From Sphaerochaeta halotolerans (lineage in GTDB: Bacteria > Spirochaetota > Spirochaetia > Sphaerochaetales > Sphaerochaetaceae): DNA of 64,000 nt. A model generated the notes under the pieces. The model was given only the letters and a program-made list of their open reading frames with translations. It did no database searches and was not told the origin of the DNA. Shown here piece after piece: positions 8,448-16,146 of this stretch (position 1 is the first letter of the stretch; each line of letters begins with the position of its first letter). The translations under genes and the position numbers were made by a program. Location: contig NZ_QUWK01000008.1 in NCBI RefSeq assembly GCF_003429665.1, forward strand, positions 62,001 through 126,000, in the 5' to 3' direction.

Positions 8448-9971
8448 ATGGAAGATGAAGCATACATTGTAGAGATGGAACATATAGTAAAAACATTTCC
8501 TGGTGTTAGAGCACTGGATGATGTTCAGTTCCATCTGAAAGCCGGTCAGGTTATGGCATTGCTTGGTGAAAATGGGGCCGGTAAATCAACTTTAGCAAAG
8601 ATTCTCAGTGGTGTTTATACGAGAGATAGTGGAACTATGCGCTTATTTGGAAAAACCATAGAAGGTGATTTGAGTCCAAAACAGGCACAGGAAATGGGAG
8701 TATCTATCATTCATCAAGAATTAAATATGTGTTCACACCTAACCGTGTGTCAGAATATCTTTCTTGGGCACGAAAAAACAAAAGGAAGTTTACTTGATAA
8801 TAGAAGTATGCGGAAACAAGCTCAAGAAGTTCTCTCATCATTAGAAATTGACTTAGACCCAGATATACAGGTAGGTGATTTAGCTGTCTCAAAACAGCAA
8901 ATGGTCGAGATTGCTAAAGCACTGCAATCAAATGCAAAGGTTCTTATTATGGATGAACCGACTAGTGCATTGACTAGTGTAGAAATTGAACAGTTGTTTC
9001 ATTTGATCAGAGGACTACAATCTAAAGGGGTTGGTATTATCTATATTAGTCATCGTTTGGAAGAATTGCAACATATTGTAGATGTAGTGACAATAATGAG
9101 GGATGGAAAATATATTCTTGAGAAACCGTTTAAAGAACTCTCCATGAATCAAATAATTTCTAATATGGTAGGAAGAGAGATAAAGGAAAAGTTTCCACGA
9201 ATTCCCTCACACCGTGGGAAAAAGGTATTCAGCGTCCAAGACTTATGTGCTGGTCCTTTAGTGAAGCATATACATTTCGACGTTTATGCAGGAGAAATTC
9301 TCGGTGTAGCCGGCTTAATGGGTGCAGGGCGAACTGAGATGACAAGAGCTATCTTTGGAGCAGACCCAAAGGAAAAGGGAAGGATAATACTAGATGGGAA
9401 AGAAATTGCTATTTCATGTCCTGAAGATGCAATTCGTCATGGATTGGTTCTTGCTCCTGAGGACCGAAAAAAGGATGGCCTTTGTGTTAAACTATCAGTT
9501 CGTGAGAATATTGCCTTACCAAATTTAGATTTATTATGTTCAAAGGCTGGAATTGTAAATCGAAAGAAAGAAACAGAAATGGTAGAGAAAGCCATTAAGG
9601 ATTTAAAGATCAAGCTTTCGAGTACTGAAGCCAATGCTTCATCGCTGTCAGGAGGGAATCAACAGAAAGTAGTGGTAGGTAAATGGCTTGCAAGAAATAG
9701 TAAAGTAGTTATTTTCGACGAACCAACTCGAGGAATTGATGTTGCTGCAAAAGTTGAGATTTACCAATTAATGAACCAATTGAAAGAGTCAGGAATTGCA
9801 GTCATGTTTATTTCCAGTGAAATGCCGGAAATCCTAGGTTTCAGTGACAGGATCATGGTGATGTGCGATGGTCGAATCACTGGGGAATTAACACGAGAAG
9901 AGGCAACGCAGGAGAAAATACTGGAGCTTGCAACTCAATTTGAAAATAAATTTGAAACCCAGGTGGGGTGA
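8448..9971 (+). CDS. Sugar ABC transporter ATP-binding protein, RbsA/MglA family
   Basis: This 507-residue tandem nucleotide-binding protein energises import of a monosaccharide or related ligand (CUT2 class). The first half has an intact Walker A GENGAGKST, Walker B VLIMDEPTSAL and H-loop YISHRLEEL. The second half has the usual weakened Walker A (GLMGAGRTE), signature LSGGNQQKV, Walker B VVIFDEPTRGID and the APEDRKKDG insertion typical of the family. The start at 8448 follows an AGGAC site. It forms one unit with the permease and binding protein that follow. Substrate cannot be told from the sequence, so I give no symbol. Contrast with the motif-less homologue just upstream. Confidence 0.95.
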   Translation: MEDEAYIVEMEHIVKTFPGVRALDDVQFHLKAGQVMALLGENGAGKSTLAKILSGVYTRDSGTMRLFGKTIEGDLSPKQAQEMGVSIIHQELNMCSHLTVCQNIFLGHEKTKGSLLDNRSMRKQAQEVLSSLEIDLDPDIQVGDLAVSKQQMVEIAKALQSNAKVLIMDEPTSALTSVEIEQLFHLIRGLQSKGVGIIYISHRLEELQHIVDVVTIMRDGKYILEKPFKELSMNQIISNMVGREIKEKFPRIPSHRGKKVFSVQDLCAGPLVKHIHFDVYAGEILGVAGLMGAGRTEMTRAIFGADPKEKGRIILDGKEIAISCPEDAIRHGLVLAPEDRKKDGLCVKLSVRENIALPNLDLLCSKAGIVNRKKETEMVEKAIKDLKIKLSSTEANASSLSGGNQQKVVVGKWLARNSKVVIFDEPTRGIDVAAKVEIYQLMNQLKESGIAVMFISSEMPEILGFSDRIMVMCDGRITGELTREEATQEKILELATQFENKFETQVG

Positions 9972-9981
9972 GGAATATTAC

Positions 9982-10995
9982 ATGGTACTATTTATTGAAA
10001 AACCATTCAAAAGATTAATGAGAATTCGAGGAATCGGACAGGTACTGACAGTTACAGCAGGGCTTGTGGTCTTAAGCATTATTTTTGGGATTATGAATCC
10101 TATTTTCTTTTCCTCAAGAAATGTTGCAAACTTACTTCGTCAAATTGCTCCTATTTTGTTGATTGGAATCGGACAATCCTATGTCCTCATTACAGGTAAC
10201 ATCGACTTGTCTATTGGGTCGGTTGTAGGCATGAGTACAATGATTAGTGCAACCTTGATGACTAAGGGTATTAATCCTTGGGTTTCTGTCCTAATTACTA
10301 TAATAGCATGTCTTGGTGTAGGATTGTCTAATGGTTTGTTGGTCTCGTTTGCAAAACTTCCTCCCTTTATTGCGACGCTGGGGACCATGACCATTGCAAG
10401 AGGTATCGCACAAATAGCAAATAACAATTACAACACTGATTCCATAGGTGAAGCTGCCCAAGGATTGAGAGATTTCTTTTATTACGGAAAGACCTTTGGG
10501 CTCTATAATACTATCTGGATTGCTCTGGTTTTATGGGCAATTTTCAATTTTATTCTTACACGCACAAAGACGGGAAGACATATTTATGCCATTGGCTCCA
10601 ATGCCGAGGCGGCTAGGCTTAGCGGTGTAAACTTAGTTTCAACAACTACAAAGGCATATCTTGTCTCTGCTTTTGTTTCCTGTGTAGTAGGACTTATCAC
10701 TACTGCAACTAGTGGAATGGGAACAATGGATGCAGGAAATTCATATGAATTGTATGCTGTAGCTGCTTCAGTAATCGGAGGGGTATCTACTCTTGGTGGT
10801 CAAGGCATGCTCTTTGGAACCATAATTGGTGCGTCAATTTGGGGTGTTTTACAGAATGGTCTTCAGTTTGCAGGAGCACCAGTGGCAATAAGGAATATTG
10901 TTATTGGAATTATCGTCGTAATCTCAGTCTTGCTCGATGTAATTGTCCGGTCGGGTAGGGGAGCCAGGAAAAAACGGATAGAATCAACAACATGA
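9982..10995 (+). CDS. Sugar ABC transporter permease, RbsC-like
   Basis: The product is a 337-residue inner-membrane permease with about eight to ten predicted helices. Typical CUT2 permease motifs are visible: GQSYVLITGNIDLSIGSVVGMSTM near residues 62-85, LPPFIATLGTMTIARGIA, YAIGSNAEAARLSGVN (the coupling loop that contacts the ATPase) and AASVIGGVSTLGGQGMLFGTIIGA. ATG 9982 is preceded by GTGAGGA, and a longer frame reaching into the ATPase gene is unlikely to be used. It lies ten bases after the ATPase stop, in the same operon as the kinase, regulator and binding protein. Confidence 0.95.
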   Translation: MVLFIEKPFKRLMRIRGIGQVLTVTAGLVVLSIIFGIMNPIFFSSRNVANLLRQIAPILLIGIGQSYVLITGNIDLSIGSVVGMSTMISATLMTKGINPWVSVLITIIACLGVGLSNGLLVSFAKLPPFIATLGTMTIARGIAQIANNNYNTDSIGEAAQGLRDFFYYGKTFGLYNTIWIALVLWAIFNFILTRTKTGRHIYAIGSNAEAARLSGVNLVSTTTKAYLVSAFVSCVVGLITTATSGMGTMDAGNSYELYAVAASVIGGVSTLGGQGMLFGTIIGASIWGVLQNGLQFAGAPVAIRNIVIGIIVVISVLLDVIVRSGRGARKKRIESTT

Positions 10996-11000
10996 TTATA

Positions 11001-11015
11001 TTCACCATAGGTGAA
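11001..11015 (+). repeat. Short inverted repeat before the binding-protein gene
   Basis: TTCACC, three bases (ATA), then GGTGAA lies between the permease stop and the AAGGAG site of the binding-protein gene. It could form a small mRNA hairpin that protects the downstream message or serve as a protein site; either is inference. Confidence 0.4.
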
Positions 11016-11038
11016 AATTAAAAAAGGAGCGTATAGAT

Positions 11039-11950
11039 ATGAAGAAATTGAGTATGGTACTGCTGGTACTGCTAATTGCAGGCACAATGTTCGCACAGGG
11101 GACAAAAGAGAATGCATCTGCATATAATATCTACTTGATCACGATGGATCAGATGGACCAACACTGGGTGAATGTAGACAAAGGAGCACAGAAGGCTGCT
11201 GAAGAGTTGGGAAATGTTAACTATAAGTGGTTGGCCCCTGATGTCAAAGACGATGCAAAACAAATCGAAAGCATCAACAATGCAGTTGCTGGTGGAGCGG
11301 ATGCAATTCTCCTTGCCGCAAATGGACCCAATGCTGTAACAGCTGCATTAAAAGAAGCAGCCGACGCTGGGGTCACAATTGTCTATGTAGACTCTGCAGC
11401 AAATTTCCCTGCAGTACAGACATTGGCAACAGACAACACTGCAGCTGGAACTACTGCTGCTAATGTAATGATTGCAGCACTGAAAGAGAATGGTGTTACC
11501 TCAGGAAAGATTGGCATTATTTCTGTCAATAGCGCTACTGCGAGCACTGTTGCGCGTGAGGCAGGTTTCCGGAAAGCTTTTGAAGGAACCTCATTTAACA
11601 TTCTAGAGACACAGTATTGTAATGGTGATGCTGCCGTTTCCAAGGATATGAGTGCAAATTTCATCACTCAAGGGGTTGTTGGACTCTTTGGTGCAAATGA
11701 AGGATCAACAGTTGGAGTAGGTAATGCTATTGCTGAAGCTGGGACCGGCGTCATTGGCGTTGGGTTCGATAAGAGTGATATGATTTTATCACTGATAAAG
11801 AATGGATATATTCTTGCTACTATGGCACAAAATCCTGATGTCATGGGATATGAAGGGGTTAAAACTGCTTATCGTGCTTTGAATGGTGAGGTCATTTCCC
11901 CAGAATATGTAGACACAGGTGTTTCAGTATTAACAAAAGCAAATTTGTAG
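11039..11950 (+). CDS. Periplasmic sugar-binding protein, RbsB-like (type I PBP fold)
   Basis: This 303-residue exported substrate-binding protein begins MKKLSMVLLVLLIAGTMFAQG, a signal peptide with a cleavage site at FAQ-G and no lipobox cysteine, so it should be soluble in the periplasm. The mature chain has the Peripla_BP_4 pattern: YLITMDQMDQHWVNVDKGAQKAAEEL, AVAGGADAILLAANGPNAV, ATDNTAAGTTAANVM, GIISVNSATASTVAREAGFRKAF, TGVIGVGFDKSD and ILATMAQNPDVMGYEGVKTA. An AAAAGGAG ribosome site precedes ATG 11039. It is the last gene of the transport operon and is followed by a strong terminator. The ligand is probably a sugar, but could be autoinducer-2 or a related small molecule. Confidence 0.95.
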   Translation: MKKLSMVLLVLLIAGTMFAQGTKENASAYNIYLITMDQMDQHWVNVDKGAQKAAEELGNVNYKWLAPDVKDDAKQIESINNAVAGGADAILLAANGPNAVTAALKEAADAGVTIVYVDSAANFPAVQTLATDNTAAGTTAANVMIAALKENGVTSGKIGIISVNSATASTVAREAGFRKAFEGTSFNILETQYCNGDAAVSKDMSANFITQGVVGLFGANEGSTVGVGNAIAEAGTGVIGVGFDKSDMILSLIKNGYILATMAQNPDVMGYEGVKTAYRALNGEVISPEYVDTGVSVLTKANL

Positions 11951-11974
11951 AAAATCAAGGAAAAGTAAAATCGC

Positions 11975-12008
11975 GCAAGGAGGACTTAATGTCCTCCTTG
12001 CCTTCTTT
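11975..12008 (+). terminator. Intrinsic terminator of the sugar-transport operon
   Basis: A perfect 11-bp stem (GCAAGGAGGAC pairing with GTCCTCCTTGC) with a five-base loop is followed by CTTCTTT. It sits 24 bases after the binding-protein stop. Confidence 0.85.
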
Positions 12009-12026
12009 AAGAATTGTGAGTATAGT
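11999..12026 (+). promoter_or_regulatory. Probable promoter of the tmRNA gene
   Basis: TATAGT at 12021-12026 lies 16 bases after TTGCCT at 11999-12004, which overlaps the 3' arm of the upstream terminator. The predicted start near 12033 gives a leader of about 22 bases carrying a 16-base palindrome (12038-12053), presumably removed by RNase P. The -35 match is weak. Confidence 0.4.
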
Positions 12027-12054
12027 TTAGATACCTCAAGGGATTAATCCCTTT

Positions 12055-12428
12055 GGGGGTGTTTCGGTTTCGACTGGCGGAAGATCAGGCCAGGGGCTGC
12101 AAGCGGAGCGCCAACTCCTAAAACTAGCAAAACATTTAACTGCCAAAAAAGAAGACGAAGTCTCCTTCGAAGCAGAATACGCCCTCGCTGCGTAATAGCA
12201 CGATGACGTACAGGCCCGTCAGCTGCCGCTCTTAAGCGTCGGATACCTGTAAAAGTAAGAGCTTACCCAACCCAGTGCCTATGGGGGGAGGGGACACTAA
12301 AGTAGGCTACAAAGAGTGGACGTTTTGCCGGTGAACCTGCCGCACTTTGGAACTATTGATCACCAGCTAAGCTTGTAGACGTCACTGGGTGGCACGTTAG
12401 GACGGGGGTTCGAATCCCCCCACCTCCA
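12055..12428 (+). ncRNA. ssrA: Transfer-messenger RNA (tmRNA)
   Basis: This 374-base RNA rescues stalled ribosomes and tags their incomplete proteins. The tRNA-like ends are clear: GGGGGTG at 12055 pairs with CACCTCC at 12421-12427, the D-like region starts TTTCGGTTTCGACTGG, and the T arm is GGGGG-TTCGAAT-CCCCC. The discriminator is A12428 and CCA is not encoded. The tag frame runs from a GCC resume codon at 12142 to TAA at 12193, preceded by TTAACT, and encodes AKKEDEVSFEAEYALAA, ending in the conserved YALAA degradation signal. At 17 residues the tag is long compared with the ten encoded in E. coli. SmpB, its partner, is encoded at 24375-24845. Confidence 0.97.
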
Positions 12429-12436
12429 GAAACACA

Positions 12437-12465
12437 GCCCGTCTTCTTCGGAAGGCGGGTTTTTT
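12437..12465 (+). terminator. Intrinsic terminator of ssrA
   Basis: The stem CCCGTCTTC / GAAGGCGGG (one G-U pair) has a TTCG tetraloop and is followed directly by six T residues, eight bases after the tmRNA end. Confidence 0.9.
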
Positions 12466-12634
12466 GATGTCTCATGGGATACCACGGCACTACCTATATA
12501 AGAATACGAATACATTCCAGATGTCAAAAAAATGGTTTTCAGGAAGGAGTGCCACAAAAAGCCTCTATACTGTTTCCATGCCGACGACTGTAGTGACATA
12601 ACCCCTCTGCTAAAAGCTCCTCTCTGAGCTAGCA

Positions 12635-12849
12635 CTACCAGTAAACAGACAGGGTGTAGGATCTGCCGCTATACATCCACTTCTTTTTCAGAATCTGGTT
12701 TTCCATCTTGGCATTCTGGAGTTCCTGGCAGGTCTCCTCAATCTTCCGCTGGGCTTCGGCAAGCTCTTTCTTCAGCTGCCTTACTTCCTTGGAAAAGCCT
12801 CCAGCGCTACTTCTTTCTTGAAAGAATCTGTGAATGTTTTCTTTCCCAT
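12635..12849 (-). pseudogene. Remnant of an insertion-sequence OrfA (IS3-type) transposase gene
   Basis: From ATG 12849, preceded by an excellent AAGGAGGAG site, the minus strand encodes MGKKTFTDSFKKEVALEA and then stops after FPRK. The next frame continues as SKEVRQLKKELAEAQRKIEE and QELQNAKMENQILKK, a leucine-zipper segment of the kind that ends OrfA proteins. The middle, where the helix-turn-helix should be, is missing, so an out-of-frame deletion has joined the two ends. No OrfB or terminal repeats are seen nearby. Between this gene's start and the DUF819 gene (12850-13415) I see no convincing coding sequence, only AT-rich DNA and a 16-base palindrome. Confidence 0.6.
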
Positions 12850-13174
12850 CTTGTTTGCTCCTCCTTATAAGGTAGCAAATATTCCTTAATTTTATAATCT
12901 CCTGTCCAAAACTACGTCTAAGTACAATCTGTTTTCCTACCATTTGACTAAAAAGTACTATATGATAAGAACACTGCATGATGCTCAATGACTTTTATTT
13001 CAACCACACAAGTTGAGATTATTACATTGCACTTGCATTTTGTATTACAATTTTCTATACGTTCTCATATGTGAATAAACAGACTGATAATAAAGATGGA
13101 ATAGTAATTGTGAACAACAAAAGGAAAAAAAGAGCCTATATAAAGGATGCGGTGTACATAGAGAATCGGGGAAA

Positions 13175-13190
13175 TGCTTTTGCAAAAGCA
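13175..13190. repeat. 16-base perfect palindrome upstream of the DUF819 transporter
   Basis: TGCTTTTGCAAAAGCA is its own reverse complement and lies about 225 bases before the transporter start in DNA without a gene. It could be an operator for an unlinked regulator; no regulator gene is adjacent. Confidence 0.3.
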
Positions 13191-13415
13191 ATGTCGGGTT
13201 TATGGTTTCCTATGAAAATCTTTGCTTATATCGCAGAATCTCTGTGAGCCTGAAGAAGGCAACCCTTTTCGAATGTGGTTTGGTACGGCAAAGGGGTATC
13301 AGAGTAGAAAAAGATCTAAATCTGGAACTGATGCTACATTGGATCTAGTTTATATCATCTCAGTACAAGAAAATGAATCCTCCAATTTCCTGAAATGCAA
13401 ATAAGGAGAAAATGC

Positions 13416-14582
13416 ATGGTTTTAAACGTTGTAGCCGCCGTCGCGTTTGTTCTTTTTCCGGCTCTGGTCATTTTGCTCAGTTCTAGATTCGAAATTCTTC
13501 AGAAAATGGGTCCGGTCCTTATCTGCTACCTCGGTGGCATGATAGTAGGGAATATCGGAGTTTTACCTGCAGGCTTTGCCGCCGTGCAATCGACGATGCA
13601 GGACGTTAGCGTCGCGCTTGCGCTGCCGCTTCTTTTGTTCTCTCTCGACGTAAAAAGATGGCTCAGGATATCTGGATCGGGTCTGCTATGCATGCTTCTT
13701 GCAGTCATAGCTATCGTCCTGACGACGTTCATACTTCAGTTCACAATTGCATCTGGGCTGCCGGACGGCTGGAAGCTTGGGGGCATGTCGGTAGCTGTCT
13801 ACGCTGGAGGCACCCCGAATATCGCTGCTATAAAGACTGCGTTGGGCGTGGACAATGACACCTATATCCTCTTCAATACGTACGATATGATGTTCTCGCT
13901 CATCTATATCTTTTTTATGGTCTCCGTTGCGAGACCGTTTTTCCAGAAAGTGTTCAAACTCAGGCCATACGAATCCGTCGTGAACAGTGATGACGCCCAG
14001 GCATCGGAAATGGGAGACGATTCACTCGAAACATATTCCAAAATGTTTGAACCCAAGATTGTGAAAGGCTTGTTGCTCGCGTTTTTGCTCTCGGCCGTCA
14101 TATTGGCCCTGTCGTTTCTTATAGGCGGATTCTTCCCCGCTGTTTTCGGCACAGCGGCCACGATACTGCTTATTACGTCCTTCGGCATTGCGTCCTCGTT
14201 TATAAAGCCCGTGCGTAGGCTACGATATACCTTCCCTTTCGGTATGTACATCATCTATGTGTTCTGCTTCACCGTCGCATCTATGACGAGATTCGACGTG
14301 CTGATACACATTAACTGGACCATACTGCTGTACGTTGTGATATCAATCTTCGGTAGCATGCTCATTCACGCCCTGCTCTGCAGGATGTTTCATATCGACT
14401 CCGATACGATGATAATCACGTCGGTATCGGCCGTATGCTCACCACCATTCGTACCTGTTGTGGTAAGCAGACTCAAAAACCGCGACATCTTAATAAGCGG
14501 GCTTGTGACGGGCATCATCGGCTACACTATCGGGAACTATCTCGGAATCGGATTGGCCATGATTTTCAGGTCGTTCGGATGA
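13416..14582 (+). CDS. DUF819-family integral membrane transporter, probably horizontally acquired
   Basis: The product is a 388-residue polytopic membrane protein with about ten helices. GPVLICYLGGMIVGNIG, ALALPLLLFSLDVKRWLRISG, AVYAGGTPNIAAIKTALGVDN and TSVSAVCSPPFVPVVVSRLKN are hallmarks of DUF819 (YjcL-like) proteins, whose substrate is not established. ATG 13416 is chosen because AAGGAG lies seven bases before it; an in-frame ATG at 13395 has no such site. Codons with CG (gtcgcg, tcg, acg, gcg) are far more frequent than in neighbouring genes. Insertion-sequence debris lies upstream and a gene scrap downstream, so recent transfer is likely. Confidence 0.85.
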   Translation: MVLNVVAAVAFVLFPALVILLSSRFEILQKMGPVLICYLGGMIVGNIGVLPAGFAAVQSTMQDVSVALALPLLLFSLDVKRWLRISGSGLLCMLLAVIAIVLTTFILQFTIASGLPDGWKLGGMSVAVYAGGTPNIAAIKTALGVDNDTYILFNTYDMMFSLIYIFFMVSVARPFFQKVFKLRPYESVVNSDDAQASEMGDDSLETYSKMFEPKIVKGLLLAFLLSAVILALSFLIGGFFPAVFGTAATILLITSFGIASSFIKPVRRLRYTFPFGMYIIYVFCFTVASMTRFDVLIHINWTILLYVVISIFGSMLIHALLCRMFHIDSDTMIITSVSAVCSPPFVPVVVSRLKNRDILISGLVTGIIGYTIGNYLGIGLAMIFRSFG

Positions 14583-14601
14583 TGGGGTTTATGGTAATTG
14601 A

Positions 14602-14730
14602 AGGGAAACAAAAAGGCAGAATACAAATGCATCCATACATAAAAAAGGCAGGTCTTACGAAGAACTCAACAAATTCGGCGAGGACAATTCCCTCCACAAA
14701 GAGTACACCGAAGTATTCTCGACGGAGTAA
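14602..14730 (+). pseudogene. Possible 3' fragment of a lost gene
   Basis: An open frame without a credible start ends at TAA 14730 and encodes ...GRSYEELNKFGEDNSLHKEY... with the C/G-ending codons also seen in the DUF819 gene just upstream. It looks like the C-terminal end of a protein whose body was deleted, perhaps the next gene in the donor operon. I cannot identify it. The rest of 14583-14913 holds the hairpin and promoter listed separately. Confidence 0.3.
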
Positions 14731-14806
14731 TGACCTCGGTAAAAGCTACAGCAAGGTGTGTATGCCGAAGACACCTGGGTCAATAGAATCCCATACTGCA
14801 TAGAAG

Positions 14807-14849
14807 CAACATATTGAAAGGTATAGAGCTGTAAGTACCTTATATGTTG
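14807..14849. repeat. Hairpin-forming inverted repeat before sbcD
   Basis: CAACATAT pairs with ATATGTTG and, after a three-base bulge, AAGGTA pairs with TACCTT around a 12-base loop. No T-run follows, so it is not a typical terminator. It directly abuts the -35 box of the sbcD promoter. Confidence 0.4.
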
Positions 14850-14878
14850 TTGAGAATCATCTCCCAACAGCCTATACT
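14850..14878 (+). promoter_or_regulatory. Sigma-70 promoter of sbcDC
   Basis: TTGAGA at 14850-14855 and TATACT at 14873-14878 are 17 bases apart, placing the transcript start near 14885 and giving a leader of about 29 bases before sbcD. Confidence 0.6.
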
Positions 14879-14913
14879 GTGATAACAAGTCCCACACTAC
14901 CACAGGAGCTTTG

Positions 14914-16137
14914 ATGAACATCCTTCATACATCAGACTGGCATATTGGTCGTTCTCTGTTCTCGCAGAAGCGTTATGACGAATTTGCCTCATTTCTCGAT
15001 TGGTTACGAGAAGCCATAGAAAGCCAGCATATCGACATACTGCTAGTCTCTGGTGATGTCTTTGACACCAGCACCCCAAGCAACAGAGCACAACAACTCT
15101 ATTATGAGTTCCTCTATGAAGTCTCCAAGTCCTGTTGCAGAACGGTCGTAATCATCGGAGGGAATCATGACAGTCCCTCGTTTCTGCAAGCTCCGAGTGC
15201 TCTCTTGAATGTACTTAACGTCAAAGTGATAGGATCAAAAAGAGAAACCCCAGAAGAAGAGATTGTTATTGCTGAGAAAGACGGTAAACCGTTGGCCATT
15301 ATCTGTGCTGTCCCGTATCTTCGTGACAAAGACATACGATACGCGGAAGCAGGGGAGACCATTGAAGATAAGAACCGGAAACTCTTGGAGGGAATCAAGG
15401 AACACTACAGTACAGTTTGTGACATTGCTAAAATGAGACAATCAGAACTGGGTAGCGATATCCCCATCATTGCAATGGGACACCTCTTTACCCAAGGAGG
15501 AAAGACCGTTGATGGAGACGGGGTCAGCGAGCTTTACATCGGCTCGCTCGCACATGTAGATAGCTCTGTATTCCCTGATTACCTGGACTATGTAGCATTG
15601 GGACATCTTCATGTACCGCAGCGTGTGGGAGGAAAAGAGACCATACGATACAGCGGTTCCCCAATTCCCATGGGATTTGGAGAAGCAAAACAGCAAAAAC
15701 AGGTAGTTCTGCTCCATTTTGAAGATACTCTTTCTATTGAGCCTCTTTTCGTACCTTCATTTTATCATTTGGAGAGTATCAAGGGGACCATGGATCAGAT
15801 TACCTCTAGAATCCAGTTTTTGAGAGAGAAAGGAGAAGCTGCCTATCTGGAAATCGAGTATACCGCACCTGAGATGATCGGTGATCTGAGCGAACGATGT
15901 GAGGAACTTGTACAAGATTCAAACCTAACCATACTACGAATTCAAAATCGTCAATTTATACAACGTGTCATGTCATCAATGCAGACGCAGGAGACATTGG
16001 AAGACCTAAACCCTGAAGAAGTCTTTACTCGATGCCTGGATACATTTTCAGTAACAGAAGAAGAACGACAACCCTTAAGAGATGCTTATCATGAAATTCT
16101 CTTGGAAATGCAAGAAGAAGACATCCTTGCGGAATAG
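14914..16137 (+). CDS. sbcD: Exonuclease SbcCD, nuclease subunit D
   Basis: This 407-residue Mre11-family metallophosphoesterase cuts hairpins and protein-blocked DNA ends together with SbcC. Metal-binding motifs are in order: HTSDWHIGR, VSGDVFDT, GGNHDSPS, MGHLFTQGG and ALGHLHVPQ. ATG 14914 is favoured over the overlapping TTG at 14911 because AGGAG then has a five-base spacing. A capping domain and a C-terminal SbcC-binding region follow the catalytic core. It lies nine bases before sbcC. Confidence 0.96.
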   Translation: MNILHTSDWHIGRSLFSQKRYDEFASFLDWLREAIESQHIDILLVSGDVFDTSTPSNRAQQLYYEFLYEVSKSCCRTVVIIGGNHDSPSFLQAPSALLNVLNVKVIGSKRETPEEEIVIAEKDGKPLAIICAVPYLRDKDIRYAEAGETIEDKNRKLLEGIKEHYSTVCDIAKMRQSELGSDIPIIAMGHLFTQGGKTVDGDGVSELYIGSLAHVDSSVFPDYLDYVALGHLHVPQRVGGKETIRYSGSPIPMGFGEAKQQKQVVLLHFEDTLSIEPLFVPSFYHLESIKGTMDQITSRIQFLREKGEAAYLEIEYTAPEMIGDLSERCEELVQDSNLTILRIQNRQFIQRVMSSMQTQETLEDLNPEEVFTRCLDTFSVTEEERQPLRDAYHEILLEMQEEDILAE

Positions 16138-16146
16138 GACAACACC

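Noticed and set aside
13222-13404. Sixty-codon frame just before the DUF819 transporter
   Set aside because: It has no ribosome site or recognisable sequence, and its end overlaps the transporter's ribosome site region.
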